This document shows, piece after piece, positions 1 through 15,399 of a DNA stretch of 64,000 nucleotides; position 1 is the stretch's first letter; each line of letters begins with the position of its first letter. Location of the stretch: NCBI RefSeq assembly GCF_036320965.1, contig NC_092225.1, positions 39,146,407-39,210,406 on the forward strand, written 5' to 3'. The notes beneath the pieces are model-generated. The model saw nothing but the letters and a program-made list of their open reading frames with translations, did no database searches and had not been told where the DNA came from. Made by a program: the position numbers and the translations under genes. Origin of the DNA: Panulirus ornatus. Lineage: Eukaryota > Arthropoda > Malacostraca > Decapoda > Palinuridae.

Positions 1-68
1 TTTCTTACATTCTGTCACATACTCCCACATCTGTTTCAGTAGTGCTACTCCTTCCCTTGCTCTTGTCA
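1..68 (-). mobile_element. Family A LINE, endonuclease-region fragment
   Basis: This stretch matches the minus-strand endonuclease region of the family A copies at about 3276-3345 and 35157-35230. Homology stops at about base 68, so this is the 5'-truncated end of a copy that continues out of the window to the left. Confidence 0.75.
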
Positions 69-178
69 CCTAGGAAGCTAGGAGGCCATTATGTAAGCAA
101 TCACATGTTTACCAAATGGCGTCTTAGCTTCGTGTCTTCGAAGTATATCAACTGCCTGTTATATTCCTCTCTTCTCTC

Positions 179-219
179 TCCCCTGATGATGTGATTATTA
201 CACGAAAGTGCACTTGGGA
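179..219 (+). other. Hammerhead-ribozyme-like motif (candidate)
   Basis: CTGATGA lies at 183-189 and GAAA at 204-207. Between them GTG (191-193) can pair with CAC (201-203) as stem II. AGTGCACT (207-214) is a palindrome that could form a tiny stem III or an intermolecular one, followed by TT as the cleavage dinucleotide. TCCC (179-182) can pair with GGGA (216-219) as stem I. One extra T at 190 between the core and stem II departs from the consensus. Hammerheads with a minimal stem III are known in Penelope-like elements, and Penelope-like sequence occurs at 4.9-7.8 kb. The host sequence (70-250) is not otherwise recognised. Confidence 0.4.
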
Positions 220-247
220 ACTTTTCGTATCTCATTTTCCTCGTAGA

Positions 248-3823
<3,576 letters not shown>

Positions 3824-4560
3824 GTGAGAAACTGCAGAAGCTGGTGACTGAGTTTGGTAAAGTGTGTGAAGAAGAAAGTTAAGAGTAAATGTGAATAAGA
3901 GCAAGGTTATTAGGTACAGTAGGGTTGAGGGTCAAGTCAATTGGGAGGTGAGTTTGAATGGAGAAAAACTAGAGGAAGTGAAGTGTTTTAGATATCTGGG
4001 AGTGGATCTGTCAGCGGATGGAACCATGGAAGCGGAAGTGGATCATAGGGTGGGGGAGGGGGCGAAAATTCTGGGAGCCTTGAAGAATGTGTGGAAGTCG
4101 AGAACATTATCTCGGAAAGCAAAAATGGGTATGTTTGAAGGAATAGTGGTTCCAACAATGTTGTATGGTTGCGAGGCGTGGACTATGGATAGAGTTGTGC
4201 GCAGGAGGATGGATGTGCTGGAAATGAGATGTTTGAGGACAATGTGTGGTGTGAGGTGTTTTGATCGAGTAAGTAACGTAAGGGTAAGAGAGATGTGTGG
4301 AAATAAAAAGAGCGTGGTTGAGAGAGCAGAAGAGGGTGTTTTGAAATGGTTTGGTCACATGAAGAGAATGAGTGAGGAAAGATTGACCAAGAGGATATAT
4401 ATGTCGGAGGTGGAGGGAACGAGGAGAAGAGGGAGACCAAATTGGAGGTGGAAAGATGGAGTGAAAAGATTTTGTGTGATCGGGGCCTGAACATGCAGGA
4501 GGGTGAAAGGAGGGCAAGGAATAGAGTGAATTGGAGCGATGTGGTATACCGGGATTGACG
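3824..4560 (+). mobile_element. Family A LINE fragment, RT thumb and C-terminal domain
   Basis: Plus-strand fragment starting at the EKLQKLV segment just after the FADD motif. It is open from 3891 to 4490 ([45 protein letters not shown]), then shifts frame at RFCVIG. It stops right after the usual stop codon (GGGATTGACG), with no 3' UTR or tail. A missing 3' end is not expected from target-primed reverse transcription, so recombination or misjoining with the next fragment is likely. Confidence 0.88.
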
Positions 4561-4880
4561 TTTATTACATTTACGTTACTTACTCGATCAAACACCTCAC
4601 ACCACACAATGTCCTCAAACATCTCATTTCCAGCACATCCACCCTCCTGCGCACAACTCTATCCATAGCCCACGCCTCGCATCCATACAACATTGTTGGA
4701 ACCCCTATTCCTTCAAACATACCCATTTTTGCTTTCCGAGATAATGTTCTCGACTTCCACACATTCTTCAAGGCTCCCAGGATTTTCGCCCCCTCCCCTA
4801 CCCTATGATTCACTTCCGCTTCCATGGTTCCATCCGTTGCCAGATCCGCTCCCAGATATGTAAAACACTTTACTTCCTGA
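4561..4880 (-). mobile_element. Family A LINE fragment, opposite strand
   Basis: Minus-strand C-terminal fragment (open 4580-4825; [29 protein letters not shown]). It is truncated at both ends and joined directly to the plus-strand copy on its left without a (TA)n spacer. At its right edge a segment of about 23 bp (TAAAACACTTTACTTCCTGATT) occurs twice in tandem at about 4858-4903. Confidence 0.85.
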
Positions 4881-4904
4881 TTCTAAAACACTTTACTTCC
4901 TGAT

Positions 4905-6655
4905 TGGCAACGAGCGTATCATAAACTTATTACCTGGAGAAGAAGTTGAATTGTTTACAAATTTTATCAACAATAAAGTTATCCAATTCATATAGACCAT
5001 CACTGATATTAAGATTATATCTCTTTTGTATTTGAAAATAGAAGATAGAATGATGTTTCTCGTTTTACTTGAATTAGAGTTAATATCTGATGTTGCTTTA
5101 CTCCAGTCAATACAATGATTATAGTTTTTAACGTTATTAGAAATAGCATTTGATTATTGTCCAGTTCCTATACTATATTTATGTTATTTAAGTCTAACAG
5201 AAAGATTATTACTAGTCTGATAAACATAAAACTTATCACAATTTCTACATGGCACTTTATAGATGCACCCAGGACAATTTTCTGGTTATTTCCTGGTTAA
5301 GATATCCATTATAGTATTATTGTTGCTATAGGCAACATTTACATTAAAGGATTTGAGCAAAATGGGAAGTCAAGTAAAATTATTATTAGAAGGGAGAACT
5401 AAAAGATTCTTGGTGTCAATGGGAGCTTTTGGCTCAACTCTATAAAATGATTTCTTTGTTAATTTAAGGGATTTATCAATGGAAAAGATAGGGTACTTCA
5501 ACTTAGATCCAATAGATTATATCTTCTCAAACTCATCATCAATATATTCTGTACTGCAAATACATAACGACCTAAGGAACATAGATTGAAATGATGATAA
5601 TTTAAGTCTATCATGTTGAGAAAAGTTATAATTGATGTATGAGCATACATCGGTTTGTTTTCTGTATATGCTAAACTTAAACTTTTTTCCTTGCATATGG
5701 ATTATGCAATCTAAAAATGGTCACATACCATTATTTTCATTTTCTACAGTTTATTTAATGGAAGGTACTATATTGTTAAGTAAGGGAAGAAATGTATGTA
5801 GATTTTCATTTGTTGCCCAAACATATAGAACATTATCTATATATTTAAACCAAACTGCATTAGAAGGTAAGATATCCTTTAGTAATTTTGTTCCAAGAAA
5901 TATCCATATAAAGATTACTTAGTACAGGTGAAAGAGTGTTACCCATTGCCATACCAAATATTTGAGCATAATAATCTCTATTGAATTGAAATACAATGTC
6001 TTTTATACACAATTCTATCATTTCAATGAAAACAGACTTTAAAACAGGAAAATGACTATCGACCAAAACATCGAATGAATATTCTAAAAGGTCATCAACT
6101 GGAACTTTTGTGAAAAGTGAGGAAACATCAAAGCTAACAAGTTTGAAATCAAAATTAACATTGATATTGTTAAGCTTGTTGACTAAATCTACATTGTTCA
6201 TGATATTAGAATTTCATATCTTATCCACTAAAGGGCTTAATAAAGTAACTAACCATTATGACAATTTATATGTGATGCAGCCTACTGAACTCACTATAGG
6301 TCTTGCTGGAATATTTTGTTTATGTGGTTTGCTAAGTCCATACATATATGACCATGAAGAGGACAAAGATGACAAACTTTTGATAAGAGAACCATTACCT
6401 TTCAACAACAACTTTAGTTCCTTATTGAAATCTGAATCAACTGCTTCTAGGGGATTCTTGCTGAGTTTAGAATATGTTGTGTCATCATTTAAACGATTAT
6501 TCATTTTAGAGAAATAATTACTTTTGTCCATAATCACAACAGTGTTAGCCTTATCTGCTGTAGTAATATATATATCATTGTCTTTTATTATGATGTTAAT
6601 AGCTGTCCAGGACTTTCTCCTTTTGTTACTGCTTTCCTAAAATCGTTAATCAAGG
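4905..6655 (-). mobile_element. Penelope-like retroelement fragment (RT and GIY-YIG), decayed
   Basis: Minus-strand reading, interrupted by stops. At 6537-6256 it gives MIMDKSNYF and YGLSKPHKQNIPARPIVSS. At 6201-5860 it gives SFDVSSLFTKVP and AQIFGMAMGNTLSPVLSNLY, the Penelope RT pattern with a small loop after the catalytic strand. Near 5290-4960 there is a GIY-YIG-type endonuclease remnant (IYKVPCRNCDKFYVYQT, then NHCIDW). Order RT then GIY-YIG is that of Penelope-like elements. The usual first motif is changed to KFYVYQT, so the nuclease would be damaged. The N-terminal part is missing. Confidence 0.8.
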
Positions 6656-6661
6656 CCTACC

Positions 6662-7832
6662 AACAGAAGTTACTGTTTGGATTCCTTAGGAAATGTCTTG
6701 ATGAACAAGTACTGCTAAGATCTTTCCTACCCCATCGATTGTTGCAGCTGTCTGATCGACCATTTGACGAATTCCAAACATCATTTTAAAGAAACATATT
6801 GAATGAAAGAAGATTGAAATGGAGGAGGCTTTTCGTATTATAGGAGCGAAGGAATGTGACTTTCAAATGGCTATAACGACATACTGGAAGAACCGAATGT
6901 TGGACTATTGCTATAATACATTAAGAAATGAACGCAATACGCTAGAAATGAAGCTGAATTGTAAGCTGGACCATCTTACTGAAAACAGCAACTGGACTAA
7001 GAACATGAACCCTTTTTTTGTGATAAACTTGTCCAATAAACGACTAGAGAATGATTCTTTGTGTGCTTTAGGCTATGGATAAAGATTTGTGTGCTCTAAC
7101 AGGGAAGGCAGCTGTGTTGGTGTCACAAAGTCTCTTTGCAATTTAGAGAGATACAGTAATTTATCTAATGATGAAATTGATATCTGTAAGGGTTTAGCGT
7201 ATGGCAATTTCTGAAAACCAGTGGAAATTGATTGCCCTAAAATATTCATAAGAGCTATTAACACCTTACAAAACAATGATATACATGTTACGAAAGCAGA
7301 TCAGGCTCACACTTGTGATTATGGACGAAAGTAATTTTTTATCTACAATGAATAATCTTTTAAATAATAGCACAACATATTTCAAACTCAGTAAGAATCC
7401 CCTACAAGCAGTTAAATCCCATTTCAATAAAGAACTGAAGTTGTTTTTGAAACATAATGGTTTTGTTATCAAAAGTTTGTCATCTTTGTATGGACTTCTC
7501 AAAACACATAAACAAAATATTCCAGCAAAACCTATAGTGAGTTCAGTAGGCTCCATTAAATAAAACTTTGAAAATGGTTAGTTTCTTTATTAAGCCCTTT
7601 AGTTGGTAAGATATCAAATTCTAATATCATGAAAAATGTGGATTTAGTTAACAGGCTTAACAATATCAATGTTAATTTTGGTTTCAAACATGTTAGCTTT
7701 GATGTTTCCTCACTTTCCACAAAAATTTCCAGTTGATGACCTTTTAGAATATTCATTTGATGTTTTGGATGATATTCATTTACCTGTTTTAAGTCAGTTT
7801 TCATTGAACTGATAAAATTGTGTATAAAAGGC
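6662..7832 (+). mobile_element. Penelope-like retroelement fragment (N-terminus to RT), decayed
   Basis: Plus-strand copy of the same element. It starts with KLLFGFLRKCLDEQVLLRS (about 6664, one frame), shifts frame, and continues at 6819-7082 (FRIIGAKECDFQMAITTYW, then FFVINLSNKRL). At 7276-7563 it gives VIMDESNFLSTMNNLL, LYGLLKTHKQNIPAKPIVSS. Decayed sequence matching the SFDVSSL region follows up to 7832, where it meets the Jockey-like element inside the RT domain. The two Penelope fragments lie head to head with only a few bases between them. They overlap in content only across the RT region, so they are two insertions or an inverted rearrangement rather than one element. Confidence 0.78.
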
Positions 7833-7833
7833 C

Positions 7834-10430
7834 ATCAGAATACCGCTTTGCCACGACAGGATCTTACATCTTCGTCGGAGAGGAGGTAAATGGGCCTCAA
7901 CTTCCAATCGTGGAACTCTGGTACAGGTTAGGGCTCCAAGGCACATTCGCAAACATTTATTTTGTATCACATCCAACCTCCTCAGGGTAAACTCGCTCGC
8001 CGAAGCATACACCTGAGAGCCATAGTCTAATTTAGATCTAATTAGGGACTTATAAATCATTAGTAAAGGTTTTCTGTCTGCTCCCCAGAAGGAAACCGAA
8101 AGGCATTTACGAATATTTAGTCTTTTACTGCAATTTGTTACTAGATAGTCGACATGACTGTTCCAATATAGTCTTTTATCAAAATTTAAGCCGAGGAATT
8201 TAACTGTATTTCGAAACGGGATCGAGTTGTTGTCTAACGTTAAATGCAAATTCGGGATATTAATTTTTCGGGTGAAGACAACCGCGATACTTTTGTTGGG
8301 TGAGAACTTAAATTCCCATTGTAGCGGCCAACGATGAAAGGACTCAAGCGTAGCTTTAACCCGCTCAGCCGAAAATTGTGCACTAGGCGAAGATTGCCAT
8401 AGCGCACAATCATCAGCATAAAGCGAGTATTTAAGATCTCGCGGGACGGAAGTTGGAGACAGAATATCATTAATCATAATATTAAATTATGTTGGGCTAA
8501 GGAACGCTGCCTTGCGGCACACCATTCTCCTGGACAAATGTGTCCGAAGTGACACCGAGTGCTGCAAGTTTCACAGCAAAAGTTCTATCGTTTAAAAAGT
8601 TTTTAATAAATTAGGGTAAATAACCTCTTAAACCAAAAGCATAAAGTTTGCTTAAAATTTCATTTCGCCATGTCATGTCGAAGGCTTTTTCTAAATCTAA
8701 AAATACGGCAACCAAAAAACGCACTTTACTGATTAACTCTAGGATAGAATGTTCTAGGTGTTTTAAATGATCCACTGTGCCTCTGTTACGACGGAAAGCA
8801 CACTGTTGATCATTTGATAAACCCTTTGATTCTAACCAAAAAAGTAGCCTTCTGTTAACCATTCTCTCCATGACCTTACAAATGCAGCACGTGAGCGAAA
8901 TAGGTCGAAACGAATTTGCATTAGTAAGGTGTCCGGAGCCTTTTGGGATGGGGATGACGTGAGCAAAGTGTCATGAGTTTGGAAACGTTCAAGACGTCCA
9001 AATCTCATTGTACAATGCTAACAACTTAGTCAGGTTAGCCTGACTAAGGTGCTGGATCATCCCGTAAGTGATCCCGCTTGGTCCCGGGCTCGAACCTTTA
9101 CAGGATCTCGGGGCAAGAAGCAATTCTTTCATGGTGAAAGTTTGATTGTAATCAAAAGTATCTTCTGTGGCAAAGTCTGGTAACTGCAGCTCGGCCTGGC
9201 GCTTGTGGTGTAGGAAGCGCGGGTCGTAATTGGCCGAGCTGTGCTTCTCAGAATCTCCTGGCGAATGTGTTAGCAATGTCCACCGGGTCGTCGATTATTT
9301 GATCTTGGCGGAGGATTTGAGGAGGAAGTGGTGGCTTGTATTTTCTTTTGATTTTATTAATTGTGGACCAGACCTGACTTACTGGTGTATCCTTGTTCAC
9401 GGTAGAGACAAAGTCGCGCCAGGAGTCTCGTTTGGCTTGTTTGATAGCTCTTCTTGCCTGACCCCTCGCACGTTTGTATACAATCAAGTTATTATCGGAA
9501 GGCTCGTTGTCGACCATCCTGTATCTCCTATTGCGCTCACGCAGTACATTTCGGCAATCTGGTGTCCATCAAGGAACTCTATGCTTTGTGGATATTGTAG
9601 AAACCTTAGTTATAGAGTTCGCAGCAGCCCTCAGTATGGTGGAGGTAACCTTGAGGACTTTTGCATCAATGTCACCACCGGATATATCAAGACAGGCTTG
9701 CCTTGTAAATGACACCCAGTCTGCTTTCTTATAGTTAGATTTAGGCGGAGACGAGACGAGTTGGTAATAATGTCGCATGAATAAGAAAGACGGATCGGGA
9801 AATGGTCACTTCCTAGGGAGTCGTCATAAATACCCCAAGTGATGTCGTCAAGTATATCCGGCGATGACAAGGATAAATTAATTGCAGAGATATTGCCAGT
9901 TCGATCATCTACACGAGTTCCACTACCACCGCTTAGAAGAACGAGGTTGGCGTTTATCATTAAATCAACCATTTGTTCTCTCCTGGCATCTGCCCGGATG
10001 CTTCCCCACTGATAATGATGAGCATTGAAGTCTCCTAAAACTACTTTACGGTGGAGCAACTGATTAACAAGCAAGTTTAACTCATCATTATCAAATGCAT
10101 TGGAACTGGAGCAATATACTGAGCAAATGGCCAGGTATGTGTTATCAAATTTCACTCTACATGCGACAGCGTCTAGAGTAGAATTTAAAGTCACTCCTGT
10201 ATGAGGTCAATTCTGGTGTACATAGATAGCTACCCCACGATTCTCGTCTCTTCTATACGAGTGATAGCTATCTAACACGGAACAGTCTTCGACTGTGCCG
10301 TTTAGAAGGGTCTCCTGTAGACATATCACGGCTGGCCTATACAGTGCAAGCAACAGTTGTAATTGTGCTTGCTTATGCCTAAGGCCTCTACAATTCCACT
10401 GGATGATGTCGAACGTGTTAGTTTAACAGT
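7834..10430 (-). mobile_element. Jockey/I-like LINE ORF2 (endonuclease-RT), pseudogene
   Basis: Minus-strand ORF2 in pieces. Near 10420-10200: IIQWNCRGLRHKQAQ and VICLQET (endonuclease N-terminus). At 10194-9631: VVLGDFNAHHYQWGS and GSDHFPIRLSY (catalytic GDFNAH and SDH). At 9517-8989: the connector and SCKGSSPGPSGITYGM. At 8871-8611: QQCAFRRNRGTVDHL and VAVFLDLEKAFDMTW (motif A). At 8477-7794: YSLYADDCALW (motif C) and FLGLNFDKRLYWNSHV. Frames are broken between these blocks. It ends at 7834 after PLRRRCKIL, against the Penelope copy, so any RNase H domain and the 3' end are missing. Jockey and I/Nimb-type elements cannot be told apart here. Confidence 0.85.
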
Positions 10431-10458
10431 TATTTAACCGACCAGTTTCTTAGCCCGT

Positions 10459-11650
10459 TTATGTCGGGACTTGGGCGAGTCTCCAGGAGAACATGATCGG
10501 TCCCCGGAAGTGGATGTTCTGGCTTCCATCAATTCTATGTCCTCCAACAAAGAGGATCTGTGAATCACAGACCTCTTTGGTGGAGGTACTGGTACGATGA
10601 CGTGCGACGTAGTTTTTTTCTAGTTTAGTTAAGTTTAGGGATACATTTGTCTTGTTCTCTTTCTTATCTTTATGGTTGGAAGAGGATGTGGTGTTGGCAT
10701 AGGATTTTTTGTGGCCTTTGGTTGGAGAAATTGGTACAGGATTAGGTGGAGCTGGGTTCTTGGCACTGGTGGTCGGCGTGTCACAAGGAGTTTGCGTCGA
10801 GATTGTTCGCATAACCGGCTTACATTTCAGAGCTGATGCGTAGGATTCATTAGGTTTAGGAGTCTCATGAGACTCCTTAACCTTCCTCCTGGCCTCGCCA
10901 TATGAGATGTTGTTCTGAGTCTTAGTTGTGCACACTTTTTTCTCAAACTGGAACCGGGGACAGGCCCGGTCCAAGCGTGGGTGGCTGCCATTACAGTTAA
11001 CACAACATCCTGTTATTCGTACAGTCTTCCGCAGTATGACCCTCCTCAGCACACTTCCCGCATCTTGCAGAAAGAGTGCAAGACTTTGAAGGGTGACCAA
11101 ATTTCTGGCATTTATAGCAACGTAGGGGATTTGGAATATATGGGAGACTTGACAACGCATGTAACCAATACAGATATTTTCAGGTAAACGAGTTATCAGG
11201 GGTTATCAGGGGAGTTCTACGTCGTTCGTCATTGATGAATTTAGTGATGAATCTGGCAGCGATAACGTCCTCGTTTGCCAGTTCCTTTACAATGTCGTCC
11301 TCTGACATATCCATGACGTCAGTGCAGTAGATGACTCCCCTGCATGTATTCATGTAAACGGGTATAGAGACCACAACATCATGAGTATGGAATTTGGTCA
11401 ACTTAAGTAGTTCCGCCACCTGATTCGTTGATTTTACTTTTACCAATAAGTCACGACTAGCCAGTTTCCTTACCGTTTCAACATGCCCAGACCATCCATC
11501 AATGACCTTCCTGATTAGGAAGGGATTGAGGGAGGCGAGGGTCGTTGCTCCGGTCGCATGAGCCAAAACATAATCAGCATTTCTATTTTTGATCGAAGGT
11601 CCGTCCCCACTACCCCCTAGGGGGGCAGTGGATGGCTTACCTAGGTCCAT
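10459..11650 (-). mobile_element. Jockey/I-like LINE ORF1 (gag-like, zinc knuckles), pseudogene
   Basis: Minus strand, 11650-11180 then 11160-10459 in another frame. The first part begins MDLGKPSTAPLGG and contains ATTLASLNPFLIRKVIDGW and MNTCRGVIYC, typical of gag-like ORF1 in Jockey/I-type LINEs. Reading across frames near 11120-10960 shows zinc knuckles CYKCQKFGHPSKSC, CGKCAEEGHTAEDC and then CVNCNGSHPRLDRAC. The last is in the frame that continues with NISYGEARRKV and a proline/serine/lysine-rich tail. ORF1 would package element RNA. At least one frameshift near the first knuckle inactivates it. It lies directly upstream of the ORF2 remnant on the same strand. Confidence 0.82.
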
Positions 11651-11690
11651 CCTAGGGGCCTAACCTCAAAGTCTGGGGTGGCAAACCACC

Positions 11691-12329
11691 CAAGACAGTG
11701 GAAAAAAAACTAGCTACCCCCCCCCCCCCCCCCACACACACACAAAAAAAAATCAGGCAATTGTTCTATGCAGAAAATTTTCGGGGCTGAGCCGGTTGCA
11801 CAATGACAGGCGAAGTTTTGCGAACACCAATCAATAAAATATCAATTTTGCACAAAACAACATTATAAAGATATTGAACAATAGCTTTAGAAAAAGTACC
11901 TTCAAAACAAAGTTAACGTAGCGACAACGCAGGGGGGAATAGCTACAAACTAGCTCTAAAAGACGACAGCAGCTCCGTACACGTCGGTAGCTGGTGCGCG
12001 ACTCGATATATCTATAATAACAAAATAAACATGGCCCTCTCATAACATAAATAATACGATCTATCATGATACACTGAAATTTCTTTATGTTACTTTACTT
12101 AGCATCGCTCTGGCAAATTCACTGGCCTCAATTATATAACAATGATTTGAAATGACTGAGATGTGTACAGATTACATAATACATTTACCAACAGCTTTGT
12201 ATCACATCCTTCCTCTTATGGCCATTCCTGAGAGAGAGCTTAACGTTGGCCATTTTCCAGTTTCTATACAATTTCTCACAGAAAACTGAAGATATAATGG
12301 GTAACTATAACATTTATTGGTAAATAGGG
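11691..12329. other. No gene seen; C/AC/A homopolymer tract
   Basis: AT-rich DNA beyond the 5' end of the Jockey-like element. A run of Cs, then (CA)n, then As lies at about 11718-11750. Short ORFs here have no recognisable domain. Confidence 0.6.
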
Positions 12330-12716
12330 AAGATAACTATAACAGATAAAACACTTTATACCGCATTCATTAAGATGACGTCTCGTTGTGTCGGGATGAC
12401 ACGGTCAACCCAGCACCTGAGTTATGTCAACAGTTGATGTGAGCGGCTTCTCCATCACAGACTGGACGATTCGCTGATCATCCTCAGGAGTTACCAGTCG
12501 TGGTCGACCACGGCGTGCACAGGTAGCTACAGTTCCCTCCCCATCTGATCGCCGTATCCACTTGGTCACAGTATTAACGTTGATCCATGTGGCCCGTGCA
12601 ATGGCTGCCTTCGTACCGGTGATGGCTTCACGTTTGCTAATAACCTTGGGAGGGTCTACACGTTGGTCTATGTACTCCGTTGGATCCGACGTCGACGAAG
12701 TAGGTCCATTGTGCAA
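12330..12716 (-). pseudogene. Tc1/mariner-like transposase N-terminal fragment
   Basis: Minus-strand ORF 12716-12405 shows a helix-turn-helix region (KAAIARATWINVNTVTKWI), a basic linker with a GRP hook (CARRGRPRLVTPEDDQRI) and LTSTVDITQVLG. After a stop the same frame continues with HPDTTRRHLNECGIK, like the second HTH of Tc1-type transposases (T.RRRL.E.GI). The DDE catalytic domain is absent, and no terminal inverted repeats were identified. The protein would bind transposon ends. A host HTH protein is less likely given the stop and the truncation. Confidence 0.65.
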
Positions 12717-13380
12717 GACATAGGTAATACTATCACCCCATGTGTTACAGAACAGGTTTACAACTTATCATAATCCTAGTTGACTGCTCACCTGGCCCTA
12801 CACATTAATTCACTTGAATAATAAGCCAGAATTCCTTATTTCTATATTTGCCAGTCTAAGTAATTACGCATTTGCATATGTTAGATTAGATGGAGGATAT
12901 TGCGTGTGTGAGGTTACAACTCCTCACCAATACTTTATTACTGACCACTCGTGTGTGTATGAAGGCGATCATTAAGTGGGAGGTGATGGGGACAGGAGTA
13001 ATGGTAGTTATGTGCTCAGAACTTAGCCGTTTTACGCTTATGCGCGTACGAAACACTAGATATAGGATTTTCAAGAGTTACAGATATATATCTGAGTCAT
13101 AATCATTCACTGCATTATTGCATTATGGAGAATATTGCTAACTGTGTAGCTCAGACACGAGAGTTTTGGGAAGAAAGTCATCAAACGAAACCCGGATTCT
13201 GCATAAAGTATAACAGTTTCGTCGTAAATGATATTATTTTATACGTGGTTAGGTTACTACTCATTACGTTATATCGTCTGCGAGAGTAATACGCAGAACT
13301 TAGGTTAACTGTGACGACAACTATGTGGCCACTGTGGCCCACGTGGTGTGGGCAGATGCCCACATTTGTTTATTTTGGAA
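12717..13380. other. No gene or repeat recognised
   Basis: Apparently unique AT-rich sequence. Overlapping short ORFs on both strands (12886-13102, 13181-13363) show no motif or codon pattern that supports coding. Confidence 0.5.
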
Positions 13381-13660
13381 GGTTAGGTTTGGTTAGGTTA
13401 CGTTAAGTTAGGTTCAGGTTAAGTGAGGTTAGGTTAGGCAAGGTTAGGGAGATTAGGTTAGGTTTAGGTTAGGTTAGGTTTAGGTTAGGTTAGGTTAGGT
13501 TAGGGTAGGTTAGGTTTAGTTAGGTTAGGTTAAGCTAGGAAGGTTAGGTTAGGTTAGGTTAGGTTGGGTTAGGTTAGGTTAGGTTAGGTTTAGTTAGGTT
13601 AGGCTAGGAAGGTTAGGTTAGGTTAGGTTAGGTTAGGTTAGGTTGGGTTAGGTTAGGTTA
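13381..13660 (+). repeat. Degenerate (TTAGG)n array, arthropod telomere-type motif
   Basis: About 280 bp made mostly of TTAGG units in one orientation, with interspersed TTTAGG, TTGGG, TTAAG and GCTAGGAAGG variants. A segment with AGGAAGGTTAGG occurs twice, which suggests higher-order duplication. TTAGG is the usual arthropod telomere repeat. Complex sequence lies on both sides, so this is interstitial. Confidence 0.9.
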
Positions 13661-14125
13661 CTTAGTGTTCAAGTGTATAACCAATATGTCATTTGCTACA
13701 AAAATGTTATACGGGAACTAAGTTTTTTTTTTATTCTTGATAGCTGGACTCTGTCTCCAGGAGTGGGTATCTAAGATTCACATTTCCTTAAGTGGAGTTT
13801 GGTTTATAATAGGTAAAACATACAATTATATGCCGCTACTGATTGACAATACAGGTTATTACATGATTATAGCCAGCAATATTAATGATATACATTGATT
13901 CAGGCCCGTAAACGTGCATGGTGTGAGGATTATGCCCACATGATATTCATCGCAGTTAACACAATAATTACCGAAATGTATAAACTACATAACTCCCATA
14001 ATAACTACTATGTAGTAAGTAAAAACTTATTTAGCTCATGTGGTACACAGCTAGTGAGGGGAGGAAGACGGGGTTGGGGTTTGCGGGCTGTTACACTCGC
14101 TTAGCCTCGCTTTCACGCCTCCTTC

Positions 14126-14167
<42 letters not shown>

Positions 14168-15275
14168 TCCTATCGGCCAACATAATATTCGACATTAGCA
14201 ATTGTATGAGTATATGGGAAGCCGACCACACTAGCATAACCACACCACATCACACACACACACACACACACATCACTACATCAACACCAAGCATATTTAT
14301 GACCTGAATCAATTTCTCGTATTAATATTGCGGACCATAATTATGCCATAACTTGTGCTTTCAATCACTGGCGTCATATGATGTCAGTACAATATACGAC
14401 GACAGACCTACCTCAGCAGACTGTCGCCTCAGACTTTTAGTTGTTCCATTACGACATTGGTCAACTGCTTCACTGCTCCTTGTTTCGAGTCTTGGTTTAC
14501 TTAGAATGTTTGGTTACCAATTATTCACATTTGGTTTTCATTGGATATATGAAGGAATATATGACGAAGATATGGTGAAGAACGTTAATGGTAGATCCTG
14601 TGTGCATCTAGCTCTTCATGGTTTACATTATTCATCATGTGGATGTGAAGCAAATTTTCGAAACTGTCATCACTCACCACTTGCTTCATGAAAAACATCA
14701 GTGTGGCTCTAACCTTCATGTCTTATCATACACTTCGTTATACAGACTCGCCGTCAAGAGAGGAGTGAGGACTGCACAAGCCACACACACACACGAATCC
14801 CCACAAACTATTGAGTGACTGTACCTTAGTAAGAAAAATTTTCCACGATATCCATTAGTAATACACAAGTATTCAAGAGTGAGTAACTCTAGATAATGAG
14901 CGTCTAGGTGTTGGATGAAAACACAGAGTTGGGCAGGAACTATTTAATGATGTAGCGTTGTGACTACAGCTGGTCTGGAAGTTTCTTTATATGCACCTCA
15001 GGTATATTACCTTTGTGGGTGCCTCATATTACTTTCTTTTATAATGTTGACTTCCACCTGCTCTGCTGTCGTAACCACCAGTCTGCCAGCTACCTTTGTC
15101 ACAGACAAATCCTTCTCTATGTTTGGCAAACTTTGTATTACTGAAATATAATTTTGGTAGTACAACAAACTGTTTATAGAATATATCAAATATGTACGTA
15201 CACAAAACAAAAATATGTGGTCAGCTTTAGTTCTCGTAGTTATACATTAAAATTCTTATTCTATGATGAACAAAA
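13661..15275. other. No gene recognised; two (AC)n microsatellites
   Basis: Complex AT-rich DNA with (AC)n at about 14134-14165 and 14251-14272. ORFs such as 14353-14691 carry no recognisable domain, and the longer ones run through the AC repeats. Confidence 0.5.
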
Positions 15276-15344
15276 TTATCAATATTATCATTATCATTAT
15301 CGTTATTAATATTATTATTATTATTATTATGATTATCATTATTA

Positions 15345-15396
<52 letters not shown>

Positions 15397-15398
15397 CA
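15276..15398. repeat. (TTA)n microsatellite with ATC interruptions
   Basis: About 120 bp of ATT/ATC trinucleotides, becoming pure (ATT)n in the right half. It directly abuts the 5'-truncated end of the plus-strand LINE starting near 15400. The poly-N and poly-I ORFs are repeat artefacts. Confidence 0.95.
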
Positions 15399-15399
15399 T

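Noticed and set aside
13381..13660. True chromosome end at the TTAGG array
   Set aside because: Complex sequence continues on both sides and the repeat is degenerate, so it is interstitial.
14353..14691. 112-codon plus-strand ORF as a gene
   Set aside because: No domain, no splice or codon evidence; length is within chance for this amount of DNA.
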